Positions 28,841 through 38,036 are shown, counted from the first letter of the stretch. The stretch: 64,000 bases of DNA from Kosakonia sacchari (GCA_900109485.1 FOAY01000007.1:62001-126000), one strand, 5' to 3'. Numbers and translations are program-made. The notes: generated by a model not told the origin, from the sequence alone.

Positions 28841-30087
28841 TGCCAATAAGTATTAAAAGCGCATGGCTCAACCTGCAACGTAATAGCCGGAGATCGACGC
28901 TGTCAATTCTGATTATCGCCGTGGTGGTCTTTGCATTATGTTGTACTGGCGGCTTTGGCCTGTATACCTATCAATCGCTCATGAAGGAGACGGCGATGAG
29001 CATAGGTCATATCACGCTGAGTCAGCCGAACTATTTTGAGCAGGAAGAAGAAATACCGCTGGATAATGGCTTATCTGACTATTCCATCATCGGTAAAACA
29101 CTGGTTTCAATTCCGGGAATTCATGCCATTCTGCCGCGCATTGAATTTAATGGTTTAATCAGCAACGGACGAAAATCGACAATTTATATGGGGACCGGAA
29201 TCGATCCTCAGGAATTTGCTATTAAAGGTGAATTTCTGGCGGTGAAATCCGGCAAGCCGTTATCTCCCCAGCGTGACGATTCGGCGGCAAAAGACGATCC
29301 TGAGGTGATGCTGGGCGCGAACCTCGCGCAAAACCTGAAAGTGACCGTTGGCGACGTTGTGACACTGCTATCAACCACCACGGACGGTGTGCTTAATGCT
29401 ATGGATTTTAAAGTACAGAGCATTTTTTCGAGCGGCGTTCCGGAGCTGGATAAACGGCAGCTTTATATCAATATTGCTGCCGCGCAGGCGCTGCTCGCCA
29501 CGCATAAAGTCAGTACGCTGTCGGTCTATTTATTTGAAACACCACAAACCCCGGCGGTACAAAAACAGATCGATGCAAAACTTAGTACCTTAAAACTGGC
29601 AGAGCCGGTGATCACGACACCGTGGCAAAAATTAGCTGTCTTTTATGATGGCGTTAAAAATTTATATAACCGCATTTTCGCCATTATGGGTGGCGTAATG
29701 GCCCTGGTGGTCTTTGCCGCGCTATTTAACTCTATGACCATGTCGGTAACGGAAAGAACCCGTGAAATAGGCACGCTGGCCGCTCTTGGTACGTATCCAC
29801 AGGAAATTATTCGCGGCTTTTTGCTGGAAGCGGGATTAATGGCCATGTGCGGAGCCATTGTGGGTGGTGGATTATCCGCGGGCCTGGCGATGTTATTAAC
29901 GGTTGTTGATATCAGAATGCCGCCTGCGCCGGGCAGAACAGAAAGTTACCCGCTGCATATCTATTTTTCTGCGGAGCTTTTTATCAGTGTGGCGCTCGCC
30001 GTCGCCATTATTTGTTTTGTTGTTGCGTGGTTTGCCGCCCGAAAAGGTGTGAAGAAACCGATCATTGAGGCACTGATTTATGCGTAA
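28828..30087 (+). CDS. FtsX/MacB-like ABC transporter permease
   Basis: 419-aa inner-membrane protein with the four-span topology of MacB/LolC/LolE: one span near residues 22-45, a large periplasmic domain (about 50-275), then three spans in the C-terminal FtsX domain (about 280-410) with TMSVTERTREIGTLAALG, the typical coupling helix. GAGGAG five bases upstream supports the ATG at 28828 inside the ATPase gene; ATG at 28840 is possible. Overlaps the next gene by eight bases. With the LolA-like gene it suggests extraction or export of a lipid-linked substrate. Confidence 0.9.
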   Translation: MERLMPISIKSAWLNLQRNSRRSTLSILIIAVVVFALCCTGGFGLYTYQSLMKETAMSIGHITLSQPNYFEQEEEIPLDNGLSDYSIIGKTLVSIPGIHAILPRIEFNGLISNGRKSTIYMGTGIDPQEFAIKGEFLAVKSGKPLSPQRDDSAAKDDPEVMLGANLAQNLKVTVGDVVTLLSTTTDGVLNAMDFKVQSIFSSGVPELDKRQLYINIAAAQALLATHKVSTLSVYLFETPQTPAVQKQIDAKLSTLKLAEPVITTPWQKLAVFYDGVKNLYNRIFAIMGGVMALVVFAALFNSMTMSVTERTREIGTLAALGTYPQEIIRGFLLEAGLMAMCGAIVGGGLSAGLAMLLTVVDIRMPPAPGRTESYPLHIYFSAELFISVALAVAIICFVVAWFAARKGVKKPIIEALIYA

Positions 30088-30826
30088 AATATTAGCATTG
30101 TTATTAGCCGGGGGAATTGCTTTTTCCGCTCAGGCAGAAACAGTGGAACAGATGCTAACAAAAGCGGATCAATATCGTTCCAGAGAGCCTTATGCAAAAG
30201 TAACCACCGAGGTTAAGCTCTATCAAAATAATGAACTCGACACCACCAGATTATACGATGTGTATATCCGGCCAATGCGCGAGTCACTGGTATTATTTAA
30301 ATCGAAAGCCGAGGAGGGTCAGAAATTACTGATGCTCGGTGATAATTATTGGCTGTTGATGCCGCAAAGTCGTCGGCCAATCAGAATCACGCCCATACAA
30401 AAACTCCTTGGCAATGCGTCCGTCGGTGATATTTCCACCCTCAACTGGAGCGAACATTATCAGGGAACGCTGCAAGGGACGCAGGATATCGTGATACAAA
30501 ATAAACACGTCATGGCGAATCACCTTGAGTTGACGGCAAAAACGGCAGGTGAAACCTACGCTAAAATTCAGTTATGGCTGGATGCAACGAACGACTTCCC
30601 GCTAAAAGCAGACCTCTATTTGCTGTCACAAAAGATGGCGAAGCAGGCAATTTTTACTTCGGATAACCCGCTTCATCCGCAAAAAATAGTTTCAATGACA
30701 TTACTGGATAGCATACAGCCGGAGAAACAAACGGTCATTGATTACCAGAATGTCGTGCCCTATCAGCTGGATGAAAAATATTACAATCCGGCCTATTTAA
30801 TTCAGCAGCCAAGGGTAGATCTGTGA
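30080..30826 (+). CDS. LolA-like outer-membrane lipoprotein-sorting protein
   Basis: 248-aa periplasmic protein with a signal peptide (MRKILALLLAGGIAFSAQA, cleavage before ETVEQML) and the sequence style of the LolA-like family annotated 'outer membrane lipoprotein-sorting protein' (VYIRPMRESLVLFKSKAEEG, NYWLLMP, ISTLNW). The predicted half-barrel could carry a lipid or acyl chain across the periplasm. Position between an FtsX-type permease and a barrel mirrors the Lol order inner membrane, periplasm, outer membrane. Overlaps both neighbours. Cargo unknown. Confidence 0.8.
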   Translation: MRKILALLLAGGIAFSAQAETVEQMLTKADQYRSREPYAKVTTEVKLYQNNELDTTRLYDVYIRPMRESLVLFKSKAEEGQKLLMLGDNYWLLMPQSRRPIRITPIQKLLGNASVGDISTLNWSEHYQGTLQGTQDIVIQNKHVMANHLELTAKTAGETYAKIQLWLDATNDFPLKADLYLLSQKMAKQAIFTSDNPLHPQKIVSMTLLDSIQPEKQTVIDYQNVVPYQLDEKYYNPAYLIQQPRVDL

Positions 30827-32076
30827 CCGCTTCGGGTCGCCTATGTCTATTATCCATGCTGATTGTTGGCGCGCGGGCTGAAGCAAAATTTGATGTTAAC
30901 TGGACATGGCAAAGCAGTTTTGAAAGTGAACAATATCGCCACACGAAGTTAAACGACACTGCGGGCGGGTCGATACAGTCTCTGGATTCGCTGGTCACGG
31001 CAACGGCCGAATGGAACAGCGTAACCGGGACATTTGCCCTCGAAGGCAATAATCTTTTAACAACAGATAGCCAGAAATCCGTTGCTAAGAAGTTGATTGT
31101 GCAGGAGTTATTTTGGCAGCCAGAAGCCGAACTGGCAGGCGTGCCGCTTGATTTAAGTATCGGGAAACAACGGCTGGACTGGGATGTCGGGTACGGATTT
31201 CGTCCCCTGGATATTTTTAAGTCGTACGAGCGCAACCCGGTAGGGATACAGGTTGACGAAGGTGTTGGCGCGGCCACGGCGTCCTGGTTTGATGGCGTCG
31301 GTCAATGGGAACTGGTGGCAACCGATGAGTCCTGGGCCTCAACCAATACGGATCAGGCCCGGCTGGCGGAAAAACAGCACGGCATCGGTCTTCGGCGCTA
31401 TGCCCTGGTGGGGAGTACAGAACTCCAGGGGGTGATGTACTTTGATCAGGTGCATCGCGGTACTGCTGGGGGCTCTGTCGTTGCTGTACTGACGCCGGCA
31501 CTGGAGTTGCACAGCTCCTTTGCCTATGCGCAGCGTTATCAGTCTTATAAGCAAGGCGATATGAATGAGCCGGTCAGGTGGGGAACAAGTAATGATTCGT
31601 ATCAATTTTTGCTGGGTTTTAATTGGGCCAATACCACGGGTTTGAATATTATCGGTGAATATTGGTACGACGGGCGTAGTTGGGATAAGAGTATGTGGAA
31701 GAAGGCATTTCAGCGCGCAGACGAACTCTCGCAGCATCCGGCTACAACAGGTTTGGCCAGCAGTTATTCCTGGGGGCTGGACAATACCAGTTTAATGGCA
31801 CAGAACGTCATGCTGCACTTTAAAATGAATATGTCTGCTTTACATCCCCAATATTTGTGGCTTGAAAAATTAGAACCCAGCCTGGATTTACTGGTTTCGC
31901 CAACCGATGGCGGTCTGGTCGCAACCCCAAGGCTCTCATACCCGCTGTATGAGTCAGGAGAATCTGATATGAAGATTGAGCTGGCCAGCCGATTTTATAC
32001 CGGTGCGGGAAATTCCGTGTATGCCAACATGCCGGATCGGGATTTGATTTTTATAAATCTTAAAGGAAATTTCTAA
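30823..32076 (+). CDS. Predicted outer-membrane beta-barrel protein
   Basis: 417 aa, no family recognised with certainty. GTG start overlapping the previous stop (GTGA). A short signal peptide is likely (hydrophobic LCLLSMLIVG, cleavage after ARA). The rest is rich in alternating aromatic and polar residues, with repeated W/Y-containing strands (FDVNWTWQSSF, LDLSIGKQRLDWDVGYGF, IIGEYWYDGRSW) and ends NLKGNF with a terminal Phe, the usual barrel-assembly signal. Similar barrels accompany LolA-like proteins in other proteobacteria. It could be an outer-membrane acceptor or exit pore. Confidence 0.65.
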   Translation: MTASGRLCLLSMLIVGARAEAKFDVNWTWQSSFESEQYRHTKLNDTAGGSIQSLDSLVTATAEWNSVTGTFALEGNNLLTTDSQKSVAKKLIVQELFWQPEAELAGVPLDLSIGKQRLDWDVGYGFRPLDIFKSYERNPVGIQVDEGVGAATASWFDGVGQWELVATDESWASTNTDQARLAEKQHGIGLRRYALVGSTELQGVMYFDQVHRGTAGGSVVAVLTPALELHSSFAYAQRYQSYKQGDMNEPVRWGTSNDSYQFLLGFNWANTTGLNIIGEYWYDGRSWDKSMWKKAFQRADELSQHPATTGLASSYSWGLDNTSLMAQNVMLHFKMNMSALHPQYLWLEKLEPSLDLLVSPTDGGLVATPRLSYPLYESGESDMKIELASRFYTGAGNSVYANMPDRDLIFINLKGNF

Positions 32077-32178
32077 TCAATATGATATGATTTTCTGAAT
32101 AAAGCAGGGAAACAGGTTAACGCAGAGAAATATGAGTGGAAAGTTCCACCATAATATAAAGCTAAAAGGACATTCGGG

Positions 32179-33264
32179 ATGCGCAGGCTATTACCAGTAA
32201 GCCAAAAGTTTCGCACTCAGCTAATACAAACAAGTTTGTACTGTATGGGCGTTGCCGGAATACTCATCTTGTTTGAATCGCCAGCAGATTTATCTCATAA
32301 CTGGGCGTCCTTATTATTCAGAAAAATAATTATTAGTTTTGGTTATGGTTACAGCGCTTTGTTCAGCGCATTGCTGCTGAGATGGATGAAGCCGTCACTG
32401 TCTGAAGCAAAAATTAACGGTCTCTCTTTCATCTGTTGCATCCTGTTTGGCAGCCTTAATGCCTATTTTTGGTTTAGCCCATTATCTTATAACGAATTCT
32501 TTCTGAATCAACGTTCGACGCTGGCGCCAGGTTTCATTCTGGCCATCGTGAGTTTCACTTTCTTTTATATCCACGAACAGAAATTAAAAGCGCAGAACGC
32601 ACTCGAAGTCGCAAAGCGCCAGCAATCTGAGCAAAAGAAAGCGCTGGCACTAAGTCAACTCAAACAGCTCCAGAGCCAAATAGAACCGCATTTTCTTTTC
32701 AATACCATGGCGAATCTGGATGTCTTAATTGATAAAGATCCGGCGTTGGCAAAACTTTTACTGGTTAATTTGACGAACCTATTACGCGGAGCCTTGAAAA
32801 AAAATCGCCGTGATTTTGTGAATATTGATGAGGAACTGGCGCTAATCGATGCTTATTTATCTATCCAGCAAATAAGGCTCGGCGCGCGTTTGGTTTACAA
32901 GATAAGGAATGAGTTCAGCGCCGGCGCTTTTTTTATTCCGCCGATGTTAATTCAGCCCCTGGTTGAAAACGCCATTCGTCATGGTATCGAACCGCAACAC
33001 CGAAGCGGATCCATTGAAGTGACGGTGAAAAAAGAGGCCGAAGGCGCCTGTATCCAGGTCATTGACAATGGCTGCGGGCTTTCTATGGCACCCTCATCCG
33101 GTGGGCACGGTCTGGCTCTGGAGAATATCCGGCAAAGGCTGGATGCAATCTATATGGGGAAGGCACGGTTACGCATCAAAGAAAATCCGACGCAGGGCGT
33201 CACTGCTGAAATTTTCATCCCGCTAATGGTAACTACTTCAACGCCGGAAATGCGCAATGACTAA
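32179..33264 (+). CDS. LytS/YehU-type sensor histidine kinase
   Basis: 361-aa membrane kinase of the HisKA_7TM-less LytS class. Four hydrophobic segments in the first 130 residues form the sensor; then a coiled coil (about 135-165), the phosphoacceptor helix SQIEPHFLFNTMANL with His171, and a HATPase domain with VENAIRHGIEP and DNGCGLS. No extracellular domain is evident, so the signal is probably sensed in the membrane. Its 3' end overlaps the regulator by eight bases, so the two act as a pair. It lies 102 bases after the barrel gene, in the same orientation. Confidence 0.92.
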   Translation: MRRLLPVSQKFRTQLIQTSLYCMGVAGILILFESPADLSHNWASLLFRKIIISFGYGYSALFSALLLRWMKPSLSEAKINGLSFICCILFGSLNAYFWFSPLSYNEFFLNQRSTLAPGFILAIVSFTFFYIHEQKLKAQNALEVAKRQQSEQKKALALSQLKQLQSQIEPHFLFNTMANLDVLIDKDPALAKLLLVNLTNLLRGALKKNRRDFVNIDEELALIDAYLSIQQIRLGARLVYKIRNEFSAGAFFIPPMLIQPLVENAIRHGIEPQHRSGSIEVTVKKEAEGACIQVIDNGCGLSMAPSSGGHGLALENIRQRLDAIYMGKARLRIKENPTQGVTAEIFIPLMVTTSTPEMRND

Positions 33265-34048
33265 AAACATAACCGCGATTATTGCTGATGATGAGCCTTT
33301 ACTGAGATATCAGCTCAATAAAATGCTGGCAGATGTTTGGCCTGAGCTGGACATACTGGCCAGCTGTGAAAACGGGAAAGAAGCGTTTGATGTCATCGCG
33401 GAAGAGCAGCCTGATATTGCCTTTCTGGATATCCGTATGCCGGAAATGGATGGTATGACGCTAATACGCAGGATCAGCCAACTGGATAAATTTCCGTTAG
33501 TCGTATTTGTCACGGCCTATGATGAGTACGCCGTGCGGGCATTTGAAACCAATGCCATCGACTATTTGTTAAAACCGCTGAATGAAAAGCGGCTGGAACA
33601 ATGCGTGTTGAAAATGAAGCAGCGGCTGAATGAGACGACGGCAGACAAAACCACACCCGATTTGAATGCATTATTCGAAAAGTTTCAGTCCTTTCTGCCC
33701 GTTGAACATAAAAGTTATTTGAAATGGGTGCGTGTGCAAAAAGGCGAGGATATTGAATTAGTTCATTGTTCGGATATCCAGTTTTTTAAGGCGGAAGATA
33801 AGTACATATCGCTGTATAAAAAAGGTAAAACGCAGTCAGACATTTTCCTGCTGCGCGGTTCGCTGCGGGAACTGTTGCTACAACTTGATCCGGACGAGTT
33901 CTGGCAGGTCCATCGCTCTGTTGTCGTCAACGTTAATGCCATTGAAAAAATAAAACGAGACTGTACCGGTAAGATTCAATTAATCATTGGTGGGCATGTG
34001 TTACAAGTCAGTCGGGCAATGCAGAACAAATTTCTCTATAACATCTAA
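33257..34048 (+). CDS. LytTR-family response regulator
   Basis: 263 aa: receiver domain (about 5-120) with phosphoacceptor Asp58 in IAFLDIRMPEMDGM and the conserved DD pair near the N-terminus, then a LytTR DNA-binding domain (about 155-260) containing FFKAEDKYISLY and FWQVHRSVVVNVNAIEKI. LytTR regulators bind direct-repeat sites and often run cell-cell signalling or export genes. It immediately precedes the long control region of the biosynthetic cluster, its most obvious target. Target assignment is inference from position. Confidence 0.92.
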   Translation: MTKNITAIIADDEPLLRYQLNKMLADVWPELDILASCENGKEAFDVIAEEQPDIAFLDIRMPEMDGMTLIRRISQLDKFPLVVFVTAYDEYAVRAFETNAIDYLLKPLNEKRLEQCVLKMKQRLNETTADKTTPDLNALFEKFQSFLPVEHKSYLKWVRVQKGEDIELVHCSDIQFFKAEDKYISLYKKGKTQSDIFLLRGSLRELLLQLDPDEFWQVHRSVVVNVNAIEKIKRDCTGKIQLIIGGHVLQVSRAMQNKFLYNI

Positions 34049-34493
34049 ATAATAAAAGACCAGAGATCGCGTTTACTGCTAAATGCACATTATCAATGTT
34101 GGTTATTAATCAGGAAAATAGTGTATGGCATAAAAATATCCATTGCAGCAATAACTATATTTAATAATAGCTTACGACAGGTATTAGCAAATTTATTTGC
34201 GAAAAATACCTGCGGATGATTATTGCCTGAATTACAGGTTATTTAATATCTGACTGTTGGTGGATATTAAATTCTTGTGATTGAATTCCTTTTGTCTTTT
34301 ATTTGTCTGTAAATATTTTAAAGTAAAAGCAATTGATTTTGTAAAATTAGATGATATTTTAAAACGTAATCAGACATTGCTTATTTATATAGCCTTCTCA
34401 GGGCTTGTGTTTGTATTGAGAATGGATGATTCAATTTTTGAGCTGCAATAGAAGATTCATGGTTACGCTTAAATATAAGCAAGGAGAAGTGTC
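34049..34493. other. Long AT-rich control region before the biosynthetic cluster
   Basis: 445 bases with no supported gene, strongly AT-rich, placed between the LytTR regulator and the first biosynthetic gene. It contains the perfect inverted repeat at 34241-34272, two occurrences of TGTTGGT (34097-34103 and 34255-34261), and an AAGGAG ribosome site just before the SDR start. It most likely holds the main promoter of the cluster. Confidence 0.6.
34241..34272. promoter_or_regulatory. Perfect 10-bp inverted repeat upstream of the biosynthetic cluster
   Basis: ATTTAATATC (34241-34250) and GATATTAAAT (34263-34272), separated by 12 bases containing ACTGTTGG. It may be a dimeric operator or, in the transcript, a hairpin. 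It lies about 220 bases before the SDR start. No T run follows, so a terminator is less likely. Confidence 0.5.
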
Positions 34494-35273
34494 ATGAGCC
34501 AGATCTTTACCGATGTTATAAATCATCCTGCATATAATGAAAAACCTTTGGCACTGGTAGTGGCAGGTACTGCTGAGATAGGACGGAATGTCATTGATTC
34601 ATTAATTAATGATGGTTATCTCGTTGTTTTTACGTGGTTCAGTAATGAAGCCGTGGTCAGCGATATGCAGGCGCGGTACCAACGCGCTGTTATGCCGGTT
34701 CAGCTGGATTTGACCTCCGAGCATGACGTCGTGCAATTCTGTACGGCCTTAGAAAATATCAAAGTAGACGTCGCAATCTATTGTGCCGGTAATAACCCGG
34801 CGTGTCTGTGCGATGAGCTGAAACCCGAAAATATTCGCACCATAACGCGTCTTAACTATCTGTCGGCAGTATTAATTTTTAATACCATCGTCAAAACGAT
34901 GAAGCAGTATAAAGAAAAAGAGACCAAGCTGGTGTTTATCAGTTCGGTGGCTGCCAAAAAAATTAGCGTGGGCAACTCCCTGTACGGTTCGACAAAAGCA
35001 GCAATGGAAAGATATCTTTCCAGCGTCGCCCTGGAAATGGCCAGGTTCAATATCAGGACGCTATGCCTGAGCCCTGGTTATATCAAAACAAAAATGCTCC
35101 AGGACTATTGTGCGAAAGAAGGGAGAAGTATCGCCAGCATAGAAAAAACGATCCCAATGAGAAAAATGCTGGCTACCGAAGATGTCGCAAATGCCGTCAG
35201 CTCATTTATTAACGGCACAATTATTACTACAGGCGTTTCATTAACGATCGGAAATGGTGAGGGGATAATCTAA
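34494..35273 (+). CDS. Short-chain dehydrogenase/reductase (FabG-like ketoreductase)
   Basis: 259-aa SDR, probably reducing a beta-keto group on the ACP-bound chain. The cofactor loop is VVAGTAEIGR (about 22-31) where the classical form is TGxxxGIG, so the first glycine is replaced and the loop is slightly altered. Catalytic residues are intact: Asn121, Ser150/151, Tyr164 and Lys168 (YGSTK). The ending VSLTIGNGEGII resembles the FabG C-terminus. AAGGAG precedes the ATG. Stop overlaps the ACP start by one base (TAATG), so the two are co-translated. Confidence 0.88.
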   Translation: MSQIFTDVINHPAYNEKPLALVVAGTAEIGRNVIDSLINDGYLVVFTWFSNEAVVSDMQARYQRAVMPVQLDLTSEHDVVQFCTALENIKVDVAIYCAGNNPACLCDELKPENIRTITRLNYLSAVLIFNTIVKTMKQYKEKETKLVFISSVAAKKISVGNSLYGSTKAAMERYLSSVALEMARFNIRTLCLSPGYIKTKMLQDYCAKEGRSIASIEKTIPMRKMLATEDVANAVSSFINGTIITTGVSLTIGNGEGII

Positions 35274-35662
35274 TGTATATTTCAACAATTAATCAGATTT
35301 TTAAAGATATCATGTACCTGGATGAAGCTGAAGAGCTTGATCCGAACAAGTCATTGTTCTCTGATTACGGGATGACCTCGATTGATTATATTGATTTTGC
35401 CTTCGAGTTAAAAAAACACTTCAAAGTTGACGTTAGCCCTGAAAGCCTTTGGCCGGTAAATAAATGGGCTACCACAGAAGATTACTATTCATTTGATACC
35501 AAAGAGTGGACCAGCAAAGGCCTTACTGAAATCAACAACCTGCTGGGCTTAAAAGGCGCTAACGCTGTTGATAAAAAAATTCAGTTTAAAGAGCTCTACT
35601 CCTATTTCACGCTGAACTATATCAACCAACAAATATCAGCCGTTAAAGCGCAGGTCGCGTGA
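35273..35662 (+). CDS. Acyl carrier protein
   Basis: 129 aa; the first 80 residues form the four-helix carrier fold with the phosphopantetheine site at Ser36 in YGMTSIDYIDFAFEL (standard form DSL; here TSI). The C-terminal 45 residues are an unusual extension with no counterpart in FabD/AcpP-type carriers and could dock a partner. It is preceded by the SDR and followed by overlapping KS-like genes, which fixes its role as the chain carrier of the cluster. A dedicated transferase is encoded at 39459. Confidence 0.88.
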   Translation: MYISTINQIFKDIMYLDEAEELDPNKSLFSDYGMTSIDYIDFAFELKKHFKVDVSPESLWPVNKWATTEDYYSFDTKEWTSKGLTEINNLLGLKGANAVDKKIQFKELYSYFTLNYINQQISAVKAQVA

Positions 35663-36726
35663 TGGAAAAGGTCTATATAAAAAACTATGGTGTGCATCAG
35701 CAATTTGCCACCAATAGTGCGGCGCTGAGCCAGTTACTGGCTGCGGAGGGAGAAATAAACCCTCATGACCTGGACTACTATAATTTTTCGACGCCGTCGG
35801 TGGTGGAAAAAAAGTGGGTTAGCAGAGAGGACTGCGCAGTACTGAACTCGATGTCAAAAATGGCAATCAATGCGCTGATTGATTTTAAAAGCAAAGCGTG
35901 CCTGGACGAGCATGCAAAAGCCTTTCTTTATACGGCATGTGATAGTGAAGAGCACAGTTTTACTACGCTTTTTGAAATTTGCCGTAAATATAACGATGAT
36001 GGTTCAGTCTGGAAACATATCCAGCACTATAAAGAGATGAATAACCCTCTTGATATGCTGAGATTATTGCCAACAAATGTGCTGTATCACACCTCAAAAT
36101 TATTACGCGATCATGAGGAGGGTACGCCGTTACGCGCCGCATCGTTAAGTGGCCTGGTGGCATTGAAACTGGCCTGGGCTGACATCGTTAACTCAACGGC
36201 AAAAAAAGGGGCAATGGTGGTGAGTGCGGCAAATATGCTGACCTTCGATAGCCTGGCCGTTTTTAAAAAGTTTGGTGAAATCCGGCAAAATGCTGCGGAT
36301 GCGTCCGGTATTATCCCCAGTTGGGGGGCGGCGGTGATGTCTTTAGACAATGACAGCCGCAATGCGCTGGCTGAATTAACTTCTGTCACTGTTCGCTATT
36401 GCCCCAAAGTCAGGTTTGAACAAGAGGACTGGGAAAGTCTGTTGGGTAAACAGCGAACGCAGCAGGGAGAACCCGATGTTATTATCAGCTATAACAACGG
36501 TATTCGCGCGCAAAAAATAGCGGAGTATTCTGCGCTGGAGAAATTTTTCCCCCGGACCAGGATTATCAATTATAAAGCGAAAACCGGCTACACCGGGAAA
36601 CTCAATAATATACTGGATATTTTATGCTGCCTTAATGATCCCGCTATTCCTTCAGGAGCCCGGGTCATGCTGAATGGCGCTGGTATCAATTATGGTATCG
36701 GGAACATTTGGTTAATTAAACGCTGA
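35662..36726 (+). CDS. Ketosynthase-like protein without active cysteine (chain-length-factor-like)
   Basis: 354 aa with thiolase-fold features but no active-site triad. At the nucleophile position the sequence is RAASLSGLVALKLAW, giving Ala160 where ketosynthases have Cys, and the usual KS..GH motif appears as KAKTGYTGKLNN with Tyr-Thr-Gly rather than the catalytic His. The glycine-rich end NGAGINYGIGNIW matches the KS C-terminus. The pattern fits a chain-length-factor partner of the intact KS that follows. ATG at 35662 overlaps the ACP stop (TGATG); a GTG three bases upstream is the other option. It could instead be an initiation or malonyl-decarboxylating subunit. Confidence 0.72.
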   Translation: MEKVYIKNYGVHQQFATNSAALSQLLAAEGEINPHDLDYYNFSTPSVVEKKWVSREDCAVLNSMSKMAINALIDFKSKACLDEHAKAFLYTACDSEEHSFTTLFEICRKYNDDGSVWKHIQHYKEMNNPLDMLRLLPTNVLYHTSKLLRDHEEGTPLRAASLSGLVALKLAWADIVNSTAKKGAMVVSAANMLTFDSLAVFKKFGEIRQNAADASGIIPSWGAAVMSLDNDSRNALAELTSVTVRYCPKVRFEQEDWESLLGKQRTQQGEPDVIISYNNGIRAQKIAEYSALEKFFPRTRIINYKAKTGYTGKLNNILDILCCLNDPAIPSGARVMLNGAGINYGIGNIWLIKR

Positions 36727-36739
36727 GGAACGGATCACA

Positions 36740-38026
36740 ATGAATACCCATTTCGATGCAGATACTTTATGTATCAGTGCATATGGCGCCGTCACGCCAT
36801 TAGGCAGCAATCTGGATGAAATTCACGCCAGCTTTATGAATGAGCAAAGCGGTATACGGGAGATAAAGAAGTTTGAGCATCGCTATTTTCAGACGCATGA
36901 AGCCGGTATCCCTGCTGAAGGCAATGCCGCAATTAGCTGGCCTAAAAAAAGCCCTTTCAGAAACGGCGAGCTTTTTTACACCGGATTAGCGGCAAAGCGG
37001 CTGCACGATCGGCTGCGGCTGCCGGAGTATTATTCTGCGGAAGAAATTGGTTGCATCGTGGGAATCGATGAACCAGCGATCGATATTGAACAGTGCATCG
37101 GTTTCTCGGAAAAGGTTGCCGCCGATGCGGATAAACAATGCCTGGTCGATGCCGCGCTGGAGCATTTTAAAATTGGTGATTTTCTCGATCTTGATACCAC
37201 TGCCGTTCTGAAAACGATACATGACATCATCCCTTTCGCGGGTCTCAGCTTCGCACATTTAGGCCTCTGCTCGGCTTCTACGCAAAGTATCGGCCTGGCT
37301 ATGCGAGCCATCCGCAGCGGTGAAATTAAAGCGGCAATTTGCGGCGGTGTTTCCGCCAAAGTTACGCCGTTGAACCTTGCGCGCTTAGAAGGAATGGGGG
37401 TGATCTCGACCGATGAACACTATTGTGGCACCGCGCGTTCGCGGCCCTTCGATCGGCACCGCAGCGGATTTGTCTTAGCAGAAGGCGCGGGTCTGTTCGT
37501 CATTGAAAAGCTATCCAGCGTATTGGCGCGGCAGGACAAACCGCTGGCCTATTTATTGGGCTATGGGGGCGCACTCTGCGCGCAGCATATTGTGATGCCG
37601 CATCAAGACGATCTCGAAATGCAATTGTCGATGGAGCGGGCCATCGAACATGCAGGGGTTGACCGAAATACGATTGACTTCGTGAATACGCATGGAACAT
37701 CGACATTACAAAATGACCAGCACGAAGCCAGCGCAATCAGAAAAGTTTTTGGTGAGCACAACCCGGCGATTGTGGCGACGAAATCGTACCACGGGCACCT
37801 GATTGCGGCTGCCGGGGCAATGGAAATTCTGGGCGTGCTGGTTTCATTTCAGCATGATCTCTTACCCAAAATTTTGAATTGCGATGAACCCGATCCGCAA
37901 TTACCCGATGGCATTGCGCTTGTGAAGGAGCATCAGCACCGGCCGCTTAAATACGCATTGAAAAACTCATTTGGTATGGGCGGCGGTGCCGGCAGTCTGG
38001 TTTTAGGAAATCCAAAATATCTGTAA
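36740..38026 (+). CDS. Beta-ketoacyl-ACP synthase (FabF-like)
   Basis: 428-aa condensing enzyme with the complete Cys-His-His set: Cys177 in LGLCSASTQS, His318 in NTHGTST and His353 in KSYHGHLIAAAG, plus the C-terminal FGMGGGAGS loop. It should elongate the ACP-bound chain by decarboxylative Claisen condensation, probably as a heterodimer with the Cys-less KS-like protein encoded 13 bases upstream. The insert around 100-165 is more diverged than in FabF. No acyltransferase is encoded in the cluster, so malonyl units would come from the housekeeping FabD. Confidence 0.9.
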   Translation: MNTHFDADTLCISAYGAVTPLGSNLDEIHASFMNEQSGIREIKKFEHRYFQTHEAGIPAEGNAAISWPKKSPFRNGELFYTGLAAKRLHDRLRLPEYYSAEEIGCIVGIDEPAIDIEQCIGFSEKVAADADKQCLVDAALEHFKIGDFLDLDTTAVLKTIHDIIPFAGLSFAHLGLCSASTQSIGLAMRAIRSGEIKAAICGGVSAKVTPLNLARLEGMGVISTDEHYCGTARSRPFDRHRSGFVLAEGAGLFVIEKLSSVLARQDKPLAYLLGYGGALCAQHIVMPHQDDLEMQLSMERAIEHAGVDRNTIDFVNTHGTSTLQNDQHEASAIRKVFGEHNPAIVATKSYHGHLIAAAGAMEILGVLVSFQHDLLPKILNCDEPDPQLPDGIALVKEHQHRPLKYALKNSFGMGGGAGSLVLGNPKYL

Positions 38027-38036
38027 GGCAGACATC

